A DNA stretch of 53,753 nucleotides, from contig JAUYFG010000174.1 in NCBI GenBank assembly GCA_030690985.1, positions 1 to 53,753 on the forward strand, read 5' to 3'. The DNA comes from Pseudomonadota bacterium (lineage in GTDB: Bacteria > Pseudomonadota > Gammaproteobacteria > Burkholderiales > Thiobacillaceae). A program made the position numbers and the translations under genes. The notes below the pieces were generated by a model. It made no database searches. It worked only from the letters and a program-made list of their open reading frames with translations, and had not been told where the DNA came from. The stretch's first letter is position 1. Every line of letters begins with the position of its first letter. This document shows positions 26,588 through 35,629 of the stretch, one piece after another.

Positions 26588-28228
26588 ATGCCCTCTCCCA
26601 CCCAAACTGCCGCCTGGCAAGCCCTGAAAGAAGAACGCCGCGCCTGGAACACCCTGCATCTGCGCGAGCTGTTCGCCAAGGACAAGAAACGCTTCGAACG
26701 CTTTTCCCTGCAACTGGACGACCTGTTGCTGGATTACTCGAAGAACCTGATCCGCCCACAGACCCTGAAGCTGCTGCTGAAACTGGCGCAGGAAACCGGG
26801 GTGGAAACCCTGCGCGACGCCATGTTTTCCGGTGAACCAATCAACCTGACCGAAGGCCGTGCAGTGCTGCATACCGCGCTGCGCAACCGCTCGGAACGGC
26901 CTGTGATGGTCGATGGCCAGGATGTGATGCCGGAGGTGCGCGAGGTGCTCGCCCGCATGCGCGCCTTCGCTGACAAAGTGCGCACGGGCAAGTGGAAGGG
27001 TTACAGCGGCAAGCCGATCAGCGATGTGGTCAATATCGGCATCGGCGGCTCCGACCTCGGCCCGGCGATGGCCTGCCTGGCCTTGAAGCCTTATGGCGGC
27101 AACATCCGCGCCCATTTCGTTTCCAATGTCGACCCCAGCCACCTGGTCGACACCCTGGAAGACCTGGACCCGGCCAGCACGCTGTTCATCGTCGCCTCGA
27201 AGACCTTTACCACCCAGGAAACCCTGCTCAACGCGCAAGCCGCGCGCGCCTGGTTCCTGGACAGCGCGAAGGATGAAAAGGCAGTCGCCAAACACTTCGT
27301 CGCCGTCTCCACCCACTCGGAAGCGGTGAAAGCCTTCGGCATCGACCCCGCCAACATGTTCGGCCTCTGGGACTGGGTCGGTGGCCGCTATTCGCTGTGG
27401 AGTGCCATCGGCCTGCCCATCGCGCTGTACGTCGGCATGGATGAGTTCGAGGAACTGCTGGCCGGCGCCTACGACATGGACGAGCACTTCCGCACCGCGC
27501 CCCTGGCGGAAAACATGCCGGTGCTCATGGCCCTGCTGGGCCTCTGGTACAACAACTTCTGGGACGCGCAGAGCTACGCCGTGCTGCCCTATGAACAGCG
27601 TCTGTCACGCTTCCCGGCCTATCTCCAGCAGCTCGACATGGAGAGCAGCGGCAAGGGGGTGATGCGCGATGGCAAGCCGGTGAAGGTTTCCAGCGGCCCG
27701 GCGCTATTCGGCGAACCCGGAACCAACGGCCAGCACGCCTTCTATCAACTCATCCACCAGGGCACCAAACTGATCCCTTGCGACTTCCTGGCCGCCGTCG
27801 AGTCGCACAACGATGTGAATAATCAGCACGCCGTGCTGCTGTCCAACTTCCTGGCCCAGAGCGAAGCCCTGATGCGCGGCAAGACCGCCGCCGAGGTTGA
27901 AACGGAACTGGCGGCTTCCGGCATGGGCAGGAAAGAAATCAAGGCGCTGCTGCCGCACAAGGTATTCCCCGGCAACCGCCCCACCAACACCCTGCTCTAC
28001 CGCAAGCTGACGTCGCGCACCCTGGGCCGTCTGATCGCGCTGTACGAGCACAAGGTGTTCGTGCAAGGCGCGCTCTGGAATGTCAATTCCTATGACCAGT
28101 GGGGCGTGGAACTCGGCAAGCAACTGGCCCGCGCCATCCTGCCGGAACTGGCTGGCGGCAAGCCAGGTAAGCACGACGCCTCCACCCTTGCGCTGATCGC
28201 CCGATTGCGGGCGGGGGAAGAGGCGTAA
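26588..28228 (+). CDS. pgi: Glucose-6-phosphate isomerase
   Basis: 546 residues. Interconverts glucose-6-phosphate and fructose-6-phosphate, linking gluconeogenesis (ppdK) to glycogen synthesis (glgCB). Substrate-binding motifs [17 protein letters not shown] and [13 protein letters not shown], the active-site region [20 protein letters not shown], His in [13 protein letters not shown] and Lys in [10 protein letters not shown] are present. ATG 26588 gives the expected N-terminus; an upstream in-frame ATG at 26555 would add a proline-rich stretch without a family match. Confidence 0.96.
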   Translation: MPSPTQTAAWQALKEERRAWNTLHLRELFAKDKKRFERFSLQLDDLLLDYSKNLIRPQTLKLLLKLAQETGVETLRDAMFSGEPINLTEGRAVLHTALRNRSERPVMVDGQDVMPEVREVLARMRAFADKVRTGKWKGYSGKPISDVVNIGIGGSDLGPAMACLALKPYGGNIRAHFVSNVDPSHLVDTLEDLDPASTLFIVASKTFTTQETLLNAQAARAWFLDSAKDEKAVAKHFVAVSTHSEAVKAFGIDPANMFGLWDWVGGRYSLWSAIGLPIALYVGMDEFEELLAGAYDMDEHFRTAPLAENMPVLMALLGLWYNNFWDAQSYAVLPYEQRLSRFPAYLQQLDMESSGKGVMRDGKPVKVSSGPALFGEPGTNGQHAFYQLIHQGTKLIPCDFLAAVESHNDVNNQHAVLLSNFLAQSEALMRGKTAAEVETELAASGMGRKEIKALLPHKVFPGNRPTNTLLYRKLTSRTLGRLIALYEHKVFVQGALWNVNSYDQWGVELGKQLARAILPELAGGKPGKHDASTLALIARLRAGEEA

Positions 28229-28235
28229 GCCTCCT

Positions 28236-28281
28236 GTAGCGCCGGCGCCTCGCCGGCGTCTTTTAAAAACGCTGGCGCTAC
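28236..28281. repeat. GTAGCGCCGGCGCCTCGCC palindrome
   Basis: Short inverted repeat between pgi and the SirB2-like gene with an A/T loop (TCTTTTAAAAAC); may act as a terminator for pgi. Confidence 0.75.
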
Positions 28282-28286
28282 ACGAT

Positions 28287-28670
28287 ATGACCTACACCGC
28301 CCTCAAACACCTGCACACCCTCACCGTCGCCATCACCCTGGCGCTGTTCCTGCTGCGCAGTTTCTGGATGCTCGTCGACTCGCCACGTCTGCAAGCCCGT
28401 TGGCTGAAAATCGTGCCGCATAGCAACGATGCCCTGCTGTTGTTCGCCGCCATCGCCATGCTGGTGGTGGGCGGCCTCAACCCGCTGCAACAGCCCTGGA
28501 TCATGGCCAAGATCATCGGCCTGCTGGCCTATATCGGGCTGGGCACAGTGGCATTGAAACGCGGCAAGACCCGCGCCATCCGGGTGAAAGCCATGATCGC
28601 CGCACTGGGCGTGTTCGCCTATATCGTCGCGGTGGCGCTGACCAAGCAGGCCATTCCTGGAGTGAACTGA
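28287..28670 (+). CDS. SirB2-family membrane protein
   Basis: 127 residues with four likely membrane spans: TLTVAITLALFLLRSFWMLV, ALLLFAAIAMLVVGGL, WIMAKIIGLLAYIGLGTVAL and AMIAALGVFAYIVAVALT. The conserved features KHLHTLTVAIT, the Arg/Phe/Trp segment and KRGKTRAIR match SirB2 proteins, whose exact role is unknown. Its TGA overlaps the ATG of the next gene by one base (TGATG). Confidence 0.85.
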   Translation: MTYTALKHLHTLTVAITLALFLLRSFWMLVDSPRLQARWLKIVPHSNDALLLFAAIAMLVVGGLNPLQQPWIMAKIIGLLAYIGLGTVALKRGKTRAIRVKAMIAALGVFAYIVAVALTKQAIPGVN

Positions 28671-29812
28671 TGGACACGGCACCCCTGATCGCCCTGCGCC
28701 ACGATCTGCACGCGCACCCGGAACTCGCATTCGAGGAGCATCGCAGCAGCGATGTAGTCGCCGCGTTCCTGCAATCGCTTGGGCTGGAAGTCCATCGCGG
28801 CCTGGCCGGTACCGGCGTGGTAGGCGTGCTCAGGAACGGCGACAGCGAACGCAGCATCGGCCTGCGCGCCGACCTGGATGCGCTGCCCCTGCACGAACAA
28901 AACCTGTTCCCGCACCGCTCCCGCCACGAAGGCCGCATGCACGCCTGCGGCCACGACGGCCACACCGCCATGTTGCTGGGCGCGGCACAGGCGCTGGCCG
29001 GCAACAGCGACTTCAACGGGACGGTGGTGTTCATCTTCCAGCCGGCCGAGGAATCCGACGGCGGTGCCCGGGTGATGATCGAACAGGGTCTGTTCGAGCG
29101 CTTTCCGGTGGATGCGGTGTTCGGCATGCACAACTGGCCGGGCCTGCCGGCGGGGCAGTTCGCGGTGCACAGCGGCCCGGTGATGGCCTGTGCCGACCAG
29201 TTCGACATCGTCCTTTCCGGCCACGGCGGCCATGCCGCCATGCCGCAGCAGGCACGCGACCCGCTGGTCGCCGCTGCTGCGCTGGTGCAGGCCTTGCAAA
29301 CCGTGGTCAGCCGCACGCTCGACCCGCTCGACCCCGCCGTGCTCTCCGTCACCCGCTTTTTCTCCGGCGGCGAGGCCTACAACGTGATTCCCTCCGAAGC
29401 GCGCATCGGCGGCACCGTGCGCGCCTTCCGTGCGGAGGTGCAGGACAGGATCGAAGCCGCGCTGGAGCGACTGGCCACCGGCATCGCCACCGCCCACGGC
29501 GTGCAGTCGCACCTGAATTACCGGCGCGGTTACCCCCCTACCATCAACAGCGCCACCGAAGCCGCGCTGTGTACGGACGTGGCCCGAGCGGTCGCCGGTG
29601 ACGGCAATGTCCGCAACGACCTGAACCCCTCGATGGGTGCGGAAGATTTCTCCTACATGCTGCGTGAAAAGCCCGGCTGCTATGTCTGGATCGGCAACGG
29701 CATGGCCGAAGGCGGCTGCATGCTGCACAACCCGCACTACGACTTCAACGACGCCATCCTGCCGCTGGGAGTGGCGTACTGGGTGGCGTTGGTGGGGCGA
29801 GTGCTGGGGTAA
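28670..29812 (+). CDS. M20-family amidohydrolase
   Basis: 380 residues, the length of bacterial aminoacylase/hippurate-hydrolase-type enzymes. The metal site fits MHACGHDGHTAMLLGAAQ, the catalytic Glu is in FQPAEESDGGARVM, and a dimerisation lid (GHGGHAAMPQQARDPL) and late His (LHNPHYDFND) are present. The substrate is probably an N-acyl amino acid or an indole-acetate-like conjugate; it cannot be fixed from sequence. Translationally coupled to the SirB2-like gene, a pairing without an obvious biochemical link. Confidence 0.92.
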   Translation: MDTAPLIALRHDLHAHPELAFEEHRSSDVVAAFLQSLGLEVHRGLAGTGVVGVLRNGDSERSIGLRADLDALPLHEQNLFPHRSRHEGRMHACGHDGHTAMLLGAAQALAGNSDFNGTVVFIFQPAEESDGGARVMIEQGLFERFPVDAVFGMHNWPGLPAGQFAVHSGPVMACADQFDIVLSGHGGHAAMPQQARDPLVAAAALVQALQTVVSRTLDPLDPAVLSVTRFFSGGEAYNVIPSEARIGGTVRAFRAEVQDRIEAALERLATGIATAHGVQSHLNYRRGYPPTINSATEAALCTDVARAVAGDGNVRNDLNPSMGAEDFSYMLREKPGCYVWIGNGMAEGGCMLHNPHYDFNDAILPLGVAYWVALVGRVLG

Positions 29813-29815
29813 GAC

Positions 29816-29899
29816 GTAGGATGTGGTGAGCGCAGCGAACCGCATCGCCCACGGCCGCGTCGCGTCGCGTGGTGCGGTTCGTTCCTCACCACACCCTAC
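29816..29899. repeat. GTAGGATGTGGTGAGCGCAG palindrome
   Basis: Inverted repeat just after the M20 gene; the second arm is slightly degenerate (TTCCTCACCACACCCTAC). Confidence 0.8.
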
Positions 29900-29990
29900 G
29901 TAGCTACTTACCTCCGCGCATTCGTCGGATCGCCCGTGCGGCTTCCGAACGCCTTGCCGCCATGACCCGACACACCAACCGGAGCCAGCC

Positions 29991-30548
29991 ATGCCCCCTC
30001 TCCCCGCTTCCGAACAAATCGCCACCCTGGCAGGCGGCTGCTTCTGGTGCCTCGAAGCCGCATTCAACCGTTTGCGCGGCGTCAGCGAGGCGGTTTCCGG
30101 TTACATGGGCGGCCAGGTCGAGCGGCCCAGCTACGAGCAGGTCTGCGGCGGGCGGAGCGGCCATGCGGAAGTGGTGCAAGTGCGCTTCGACCCGGATCAA
30201 ATCAGCTACCGCGATCTCCTGGCCTGCTTCTTCGACCTGCACGACCCCACCACGCTCAACCGCCAGGGCAACGATGTCGGCACGCAATACCGCTCCGCCA
30301 TCTTCTGGCACACCCCGGAACAACGCGAGGCGGCGGAAAGCCTGATCGCAGAACTGTCGACGTCCGACGCGTTCTCCAACCGCATCGTCACTCAGGTGGC
30401 CGAGGCCACACCCTTCTGGCCAGCCGAGGATCACCACCAACGCTATTTCGAGCAGAACCCGAACCAGCCCTATTGCCGCGCCGTGGTCGGCCCCAAAGTG
30501 GCCAAGTTCAGCCGGCACTACGCCGAACGGCTGAAACAGCCGGGGTAA
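29991..30548 (+). CDS. msrA: Peptide methionine sulfoxide reductase MsrA
   Basis: 185 residues. Reduces methionine-S-sulfoxide in damaged proteins. The catalytic motif is GGCFWC with Cys17 as nucleophile; YMGGQVERPSYEQVCGGRSG, FFDLHDPTTLNRQGNDVGTQ and the C-terminal YCRAVVGPKVAKF are family segments. The resolving Cys is probably the one in PYCR. It starts 31 bases before hslO, so two oxidative-stress repair genes lie together. Confidence 0.95.
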   Translation: MPPLPASEQIATLAGGCFWCLEAAFNRLRGVSEAVSGYMGGQVERPSYEQVCGGRSGHAEVVQVRFDPDQISYRDLLACFFDLHDPTTLNRQGNDVGTQYRSAIFWHTPEQREAAESLIAELSTSDAFSNRIVTQVAEATPFWPAEDHHQRYFEQNPNQPYCRAVVGPKVAKFSRHYAERLKQPG

Positions 30549-30579
30549 AATCCCGCCCCCCCTCTCTCCTCAAGCAAAC

Positions 30580-31443
30580 ATGCCCTCGCTCAACCACATC
30601 CACCCCTTCCTGTTCGAGCACCTGGATATACGCGGCGCCATTGTTTCTCTCGACAGCACTTGGCGCTCGCTGCTGGCGAGGCGTGGCTACCCGGCGCCGG
30701 TGGCGAATCTGCTGGGCGAAATGAGTGCGGTGACCACCCTGATTGCCGCCAACCTCAAACAAGCTGGGCGCATGACTTTCCAATTACGGGGTGAAGGCCC
30801 GGTCAACCTGCTGCTGCTCGATTGCGACGAACAACTGCGACTGCGCGGCATGGCGCACTGGCAAGCCATGCCGCAGGGGGAGCAATCCACACCCGAACTG
30901 CTCGGCCACGGCCAACTGGCCCTGACCCTGGATACGGCGGGCATGAAACAACCCTACCAAAGCCTGGTGCCGCTGGTGGGCGACAGTGTCGCCGCCATCT
31001 TCGAGCACTACCTGACGCAATCCGAACAGCAACCCACGCGCCTCCTGCTGGCGGCCGGGCCGGAACGCGCGGTTGGCCTGTTCCTGCAGAAACTCCCCAC
31101 AGCCGATACCCGCGACAGCGATGGCTGGAACCGCATCCAGCACCTGCTCGCCACCCTGCGCCCGGCGGAAATGCTCGGCCAGGCGCCGGAAGACCTGCTC
31201 CGTCGCGTGTTTCCGGCGGAAGACATCCGCGTCTTCGATGCCCGTCCCGTCACCCACCACTGCCCGGAAGACTGGGAAAAAGTGCAGAACATGCTGCGCG
31301 CACTGGGGCGCAGCGAATGCGATGCCATCCTGCGCGAAAAGGGTGAAATCGTGATCCGCGACGACATCTGCAACCACGACTACCGCCTCGACGGCCCGGC
31401 CGTGGCCGCCCTGTTCGAACCGCCCTCACCTACGTTGCACTAA
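30580..31443 (+). CDS. hslO: Hsp33-type redox chaperone, zinc site altered
   Basis: 287 residues. Hsp33 is a holdase switched on by oxidation of four zinc-bound cysteines (CxC and CxxC). The N-terminal fold is clear (FLFEHLDIRGAIVSLDSTW, LLLLDCDEQLRLRGMAHW, YQSLVPLVGDSVAAIFEHYL). In the C-terminal redox domain only Cys228 (HHCPED) and Cys264 (DDICNHDYRL) remain; the partners are Glu230 and Asp261. The usual switch therefore cannot form as in E. coli, although His/Asp/Glu might still hold a metal. The frame is intact and the start MPSLNHIHPFLFEH fits the family. It may be a lineage variant rather than a defect. Confidence 0.9.
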   Translation: MPSLNHIHPFLFEHLDIRGAIVSLDSTWRSLLARRGYPAPVANLLGEMSAVTTLIAANLKQAGRMTFQLRGEGPVNLLLLDCDEQLRLRGMAHWQAMPQGEQSTPELLGHGQLALTLDTAGMKQPYQSLVPLVGDSVAAIFEHYLTQSEQQPTRLLLAAGPERAVGLFLQKLPTADTRDSDGWNRIQHLLATLRPAEMLGQAPEDLLRRVFPAEDIRVFDARPVTHHCPEDWEKVQNMLRALGRSECDAILREKGEIVIRDDICNHDYRLDGPAVAALFEPPSPTLH

Positions 31444-31466
31444 TGTAGCGCCGGCTTCGTAGCTTC

Positions 31467-31539
31467 GTAGGTTGGGCAAAGCGCAGCGTGCCCAACATGG
31501 CACTCGCGTTGGGCACGCCTGCGGCTTTGCCCAACCTAC
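31467..31539. repeat. GTAGGTTGGGCAAAGCGCAG palindrome
   Basis: Third full copy of this family, between hslO and mnmC. Confidence 0.85.
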
Positions 31540-31545
31540 GCCGCT

Positions 31546-31603
31546 GTAGCGCCGGCGCCTCGCCGGCGAATTTCCAAGGACGCCGGCGAGACGCCGGCGC
31601 TAC
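31546..31603. repeat. GTAGCGCCGGCGCCTCGCC palindrome
   Basis: Full inverted repeat ending five bases before the mnmC start codon, so it occupies the ribosome-binding region and no Shine-Dalgarno sequence remains. Confidence 0.85.
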
Positions 31604-31607
31604 ACAC

Positions 31608-33518
31608 ATGCCCGGCCTGATCCCCGCCCACCTGACCCTTGCCTGCGACGGCACGCCGTTTTCCGAAACCTACGACGACATCTACCACTCCGCCGACGGC
31701 GGCCCCGGCCAGGCGCGCCATGTGTTTCTGCTAGGCAACGACCTGCCGCAACGCTGGCAGGGGCGCGAACGCTTCGTCATCCTGGAAACCGGCTTCGGCA
31801 GCGGCCTCAATTTCCTCGCCACCTGGGCCGCCTGGCGTGACGACCCGGCGCGTTGCGAGCGCCTGCATTACCTGGCGGTGGAAAAACATCCCTTCCGGGC
31901 CGCCGATCTGGCTCGATTGCATGAGCAATGGCCGGAACTGCAAAGCCTGAGCCGGGAACTGTGCGCAAGCTGGCCGGTGCTCACCCCCGGCTTCCACCGC
32001 CTGGAATTCGCCGCCGGCCGGGTGCTGCTCACGCTGCTGCTGGGTGAGGCGGAAACGGTGCTGCGCCGCTGCGAGGCGCGCGTGGATGCGTTCTATCTCG
32101 ACGGCTTCGATCCGAAAAAGAATCCGGCCATGTGGTCGTTCGAACTCTTCCGCCGCCTCGCTCGCCTCGCCACCCCGGAAGCCACTTTGGCCACCTGGTG
32201 CGTAGCGGGCACGGTGCGAGAGGCCTTGCTGGCGGCGGGTTTCGCTGTCACCAAGCGGCCGGGCTTCGGCCGCAAACGCCACATGCTGGCCGGAAAGCGC
32301 GCCGCGACGCGGGCCCCTGTCCGCAGCAAAGAACCCGAGACCGGAGAACGCCGCGCCATCGTCCTGGGCGCCGGTCTGGCCGGCTGCGCCATCGCCGAAC
32401 GTCTGGCCACACGCGGCTGGGCGGTCACCCTGGTGGAACGCCACGCCACCCCGGCTGGTGAAGCCTCCGGCAATCTGGCCGGCATCGTGCGCCCAATGCT
32501 TACCCGCGACGACAACCTGGCCTCACGCCTCAACCGCGCCTGCTTTCTCCACGCACGGCGCGTCTGGTCGAGCCTGGAAGCGCGGGGGTTCGCCTCCCGC
32601 CGCAACCTGAACGGCGTCCTCCAGATTGCCCGTGATGCGGCGCATGAAATGCAGATGCAGGAAATTCCGGCGACGAGCGGTTATCCCGATGACTATGTGC
32701 AATTCCTCGACCGAGATGCTGCCAGCCAGCGTCTGGGCAGCACGACCGCTTACGGCGCCCTGCTGTTTCCCGGCGGCGGCTGGGCCAACCCGCCCAGCCT
32801 GTGCCGCGCAGGAATCGCGGCGGGTGGCGAGCGCATCGCGTTGCTGGCTGGGCAAGAGGTGGTGCGCATCGAGCGCAGCGGCCCGAACTGGCAGGTGCTG
32901 AATGGCGACGGCCAGGCCATCGCCGCAGCCCCGGTGCTGGTCCTGGCCGGCGGCGCGTCACTGTGCGGCCTGGCCGCAGATCTGCCGATCTCCCCGGCGC
33001 GCGGCCAAGTCACTCATATCCCGCAAGGCCGCCTGCCCGATGTTCAGCTCCCCGCCTGCTGCGAGGGTTATCTCACCCCGGCGGTAGACGGCGTGCATTG
33101 CCTGGGTGCCAGCTATGCCTATGACGACGGTGAGGAACTGCGGGCATCGGAACATGCCGGCAACCTGGCACGCCTGGCGCGCATCCTGCCGGGCGTTGGC
33201 GACACCCTCGACCCCGCCGGACTGGACGGCCGCGTCGGCTTCCGCGCTACCACCCCGGACCGCCTGCCCCTGATCGGCGCCCTGGCGGATACGCAAATGC
33301 CGCTGCCACACGACATCCAGCTCAAAGACATGCCGCGCCGGGAAGGGCTCTACGGCCTGCTCGGCCTCGGCTCGCGCGGCCTGGTCTGGGCCACCCTGGC
33401 AGCGGAAATCCTGGCCAGCCAAATTGCGGGCGACCCCGCCCCGGTGGAGGCGGACCTCCTCAAAGCAATCGACCCGGCACGTTTCCTCTTGCACGCACAT
33501 CGGCGCGAGCAGAAATAG
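31608..33518 (+). CDS. mnmC: Bifunctional tRNA (mnm5s2U) biosynthesis protein MnmC
   Basis: 636 residues. The N-terminal methyltransferase domain (motif ETGFGSGLNFLATW, active region DAFYLDGFDPKKNPAMW) makes the last methylation of mnm5s2U34. The C-terminal FAD oxidoreductase (AIVLGAGLAGCAIAERLATR, then PARGQVTHIPQG and GLLGLGSRGLVWATL) converts cmnm5U to nm5U. Both domains look intact. The ATG at 31608 follows a repeat directly; the frame is open further upstream but only through repeat sequence. Confidence 0.94.
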   Translation: MPGLIPAHLTLACDGTPFSETYDDIYHSADGGPGQARHVFLLGNDLPQRWQGRERFVILETGFGSGLNFLATWAAWRDDPARCERLHYLAVEKHPFRAADLARLHEQWPELQSLSRELCASWPVLTPGFHRLEFAAGRVLLTLLLGEAETVLRRCEARVDAFYLDGFDPKKNPAMWSFELFRRLARLATPEATLATWCVAGTVREALLAAGFAVTKRPGFGRKRHMLAGKRAATRAPVRSKEPETGERRAIVLGAGLAGCAIAERLATRGWAVTLVERHATPAGEASGNLAGIVRPMLTRDDNLASRLNRACFLHARRVWSSLEARGFASRRNLNGVLQIARDAAHEMQMQEIPATSGYPDDYVQFLDRDAASQRLGSTTAYGALLFPGGGWANPPSLCRAGIAAGGERIALLAGQEVVRIERSGPNWQVLNGDGQAIAAAPVLVLAGGASLCGLAADLPISPARGQVTHIPQGRLPDVQLPACCEGYLTPAVDGVHCLGASYAYDDGEELRASEHAGNLARLARILPGVGDTLDPAGLDGRVGFRATTPDRLPLIGALADTQMPLPHDIQLKDMPRREGLYGLLGLGSRGLVWATLAAEILASQIAGDPAPVEADLLKAIDPARFLLHAHRREQK

Positions 33519-33522
33519 CACC

Positions 33523-33570
33523 GTAGGGCGGAAAAGCGGCCTTATCGCGCCTTCCGCCGGGATTTGACGG
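33523..33570. repeat. GTAGGGCGGAAAAGCGG repeat, copy 2
   Basis: Same element as at 131, here in full context with a second arm (CGCCTTCCGCC). Confidence 0.75.
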
Positions 33571-33662
33571 AAGCGCAACGGTGGCTGATGCGACTACCCC
33601 GGAACCAAACAGGTAGGGCCTACGGGCTACGACCCCAAGCCGGCAGAGTCGGAACCAAACAG

Positions 33663-33742
33663 GTAGCCCGGATGCAGCGAAGGCGGAATCCGGGAAGGGG
33701 GTGGCGCGTTCCCGGATTCCGCCTTCGCTGCATCCGGGCTAC
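33663..33742. repeat. GTAGCCCGGATGCAGC palindrome, short form
   Basis: Near-perfect inverted repeat; second arm GCTGCATCCGGGCTAC. Same family as 13346. Confidence 0.85.
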
Positions 33743-33772
33743 AAATCTGGTCTGGGCTGCCCTGGCAGGGCC

Positions 33773-33853
33773 GTAGGATGTGCGCACGATTGGACGTATC
33801 CCATGGGATACCGTGCCCTGCGGGACAAAAATCGTGCGCACAGCGCACGCTAC
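33773..33853. repeat. GTAGGATGTGCGCACG palindrome
   Basis: Arms GTGCGCACGATT and AATCGTGCGCAC, with GTAG and CTAC ends and a small nested hairpin (ATCCCATGGGAT). Confidence 0.8.
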
Positions 33854-33907
33854 GGAGCTCGTAGGAGCGTTACCCACTACGAATCACATAGAGCCAAGTT
33901 TTCCCGC

Positions 33908-35602
33908 TCATGACACGGTGTCGAGCAGCTTGATGAAGTTTCGTTTGACTTTGTAGCAGGTGCGCAGGGCGATCAGGTAATCGGCGAATTCCGGCGCTTT
34001 CCGCTGCGCCTGCAACAGCGCGCCGATCCGGCGCACCAGTGCGGCGGCTTCGGCATAGGCAGGGTTGTTGGTCTGTTCGACGATGGGCGGCACCACGCGC
34101 TGGTAAAGGGTGATGGCATCCTCCGGCCGCGCCGCTTCCAGCTTGCCAGCCAGGGCGATCAGCAGGCGCCGGTCGCAGATGCCTTGATTGACGAGGTTCC
34201 ATGCCGTGTCCAGATCCTGTTCCCAGAGCGCGATTTCAACTCGCGGCGAGGTGTTGGGTTGCGAGGGTTGCGGTTTCCAGGCATTCGTGGACTCGGCTTC
34301 ACGCCGGATCTTGGCCTCGATCAACGTCAGCGCCCGCTCGCGCTGCGCCGGCCAGATGCCGACCTGGGCGCTGACCTTGCTCAGCTTCTGGTAGTGCTCC
34401 AGCGTGGGGCGCTCCTCGAACTGGACCCAGGTCAGCGCCACCGCCTCATCGTGGCGTTGCCGTCGCAGATAGGCGGCCACCAGGAAATCGCGCAAGCGGT
34501 TGTCTGGTTGTTTCGGATAAGCGCGTCCGCCTCGTTCCGCCCATTCCAGGGCTTCGTCATCACGGCCCGCTTCGGCCAGAATTTCGGCGATCACCAGGTA
34601 GCGATAAGCCGAGGTCAGATCGCGCGCCTTCACCGCCAGCAATTCATCGACATCGCCGGAAAGCCGCGCCAGGCGTTCCATGATGGCGGTGATGCGATAG
34701 TCGCCAGGCCGGGCTTTCGCCCATGCCGCCTCGGCCAGTTTCCGGTAGGCGTGCAAGCCCGCCTCGCCCAATAGGGTTTGATGGGTGGACACATCCATCC
34801 GGCAGATATGGAAAGGCAAATCCATCTCCAGATCGAACAGGCGCTGAGCCAGATCCACCGGGTCCGGCATGGCCAGCTCGCAGGCTTCCAGGTGTAGGCG
34901 ACAGAGCTCTTCCAGGCTTTCGCTGAATTCGCCCTCTTCATCCACCTGGCCCATCAGCGCTTCCACCCGCTCGATGGCGTATTCGGCCAGATCGACCAAT
35001 TCCGCTGCCACCTCCGCCGCCGTCTCCGGCGCCAGCAGATCGGCCAGAGCAGCGACCACCCGCTCGATCCTGTCCGCATAGACCTGGGCATCGGCCCAAC
35101 CGTCCCCGCCGTGGATCGTCGTCGCCTGGTCGATGGCCTCCCGCAGCCCGGCGGCGGCCTCTTTGCCACCGCTTCGGGCCTTGAGCAGCAGCGACTGGTG
35201 CAAACCCTCGTCGCGCCGGGCGGCATCCAGGAGCCACTGAACCAGGGTCTCGGCGGGCTGCGCGGCGAGGTATTCGCGGATCAGCTTGCCGGGGTCATCG
35301 TCCCTCCCACTCCCCGCTGTCCGCGCGCGCTCCGCCAGCCAGGCCAGCCCCACCGCCACACAGTGCTTGCAGAAATACCCGTCGGCCGCGCGCGGGCAGG
35401 TGCAGTCGTAGGCCAATTCGTCGTCGTCGTCGCTCAGTTCGACCCGATAGGTTGCCGTGCCCTGGACTCGCGCCGTGATGGCGTCGCCATCGGAAATCAG
35501 GTGCCCGACCGCGCCTTCCGAGAAATAGGCCTCGCCGCGCTGGAAAGCGGCGGTGCCGGCGAGGTCTTCGAGGGTGGCGGGGGTGATCAGGTCTTCGAGC
35601 AT
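33908..35602 (-). CDS. SWIM zinc-finger protein
   Basis: 564 residues. The SWIM motif (CxC...CxH) is at about 67-82: DCTCPRAADGYFCKHC. It is preceded by the usual N-terminal strand region (RGEAYFSEGAVGHLISDGDA). The rest is a long helical, TPR-like array (LEWAERGGRAYPKQPD, VQFEERPTLEHYQKLSK), probably a protein-interaction scaffold. SWIM proteins of this build bind DNA or partner proteins; some lie beside SNF2 helicases, but none is here. It is followed by the Uma2 gene in the opposite direction of reading order, 27 bases away on the same strand. Confidence 0.85.
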   Translation of the reverse strand: MLEDLITPATLEDLAGTAAFQRGEAYFSEGAVGHLISDGDAITARVQGTATYRVELSDDDDELAYDCTCPRAADGYFCKHCVAVGLAWLAERARTAGSGRDDDPGKLIREYLAAQPAETLVQWLLDAARRDEGLHQSLLLKARSGGKEAAAGLREAIDQATTIHGGDGWADAQVYADRIERVVAALADLLAPETAAEVAAELVDLAEYAIERVEALMGQVDEEGEFSESLEELCRLHLEACELAMPDPVDLAQRLFDLEMDLPFHICRMDVSTHQTLLGEAGLHAYRKLAEAAWAKARPGDYRITAIMERLARLSGDVDELLAVKARDLTSAYRYLVIAEILAEAGRDDEALEWAERGGRAYPKQPDNRLRDFLVAAYLRRQRHDEAVALTWVQFEERPTLEHYQKLSKVSAQVGIWPAQRERALTLIEAKIRREAESTNAWKPQPSQPNTSPRVEIALWEQDLDTAWNLVNQGICDRRLLIALAGKLEAARPEDAITLYQRVVPPIVEQTNNPAYAEAAALVRRIGALLQAQRKAPEFADYLIALRTCYKVKRNFIKLLDTVS

Positions 35603-35629
35603 GGTTGGCGATTCATTCGAGGGGGCGCA

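Larger units (their letters stand above)
33519..33907. other. Repeat-filled gap between convergent mnmC and SWIM genes
   Basis: No gene seen in 389 bases. In order: GTAGGGCGG element (33523-33570), a GTAGGGCCTACGGGCTACG cluster near 33612-33632, GTAGCCCGGATGCAGC palindrome (33663-33742) and GTAGGATGTGCGCACG palindrome (33773-33853). Confidence 0.8.

Noticed and set aside
30580-31443. hslO as a pseudogene because of missing cysteines
   Set aside because: The frame is full length, the chaperone fold is intact and the replacements are potential metal ligands; a variant is more likely.
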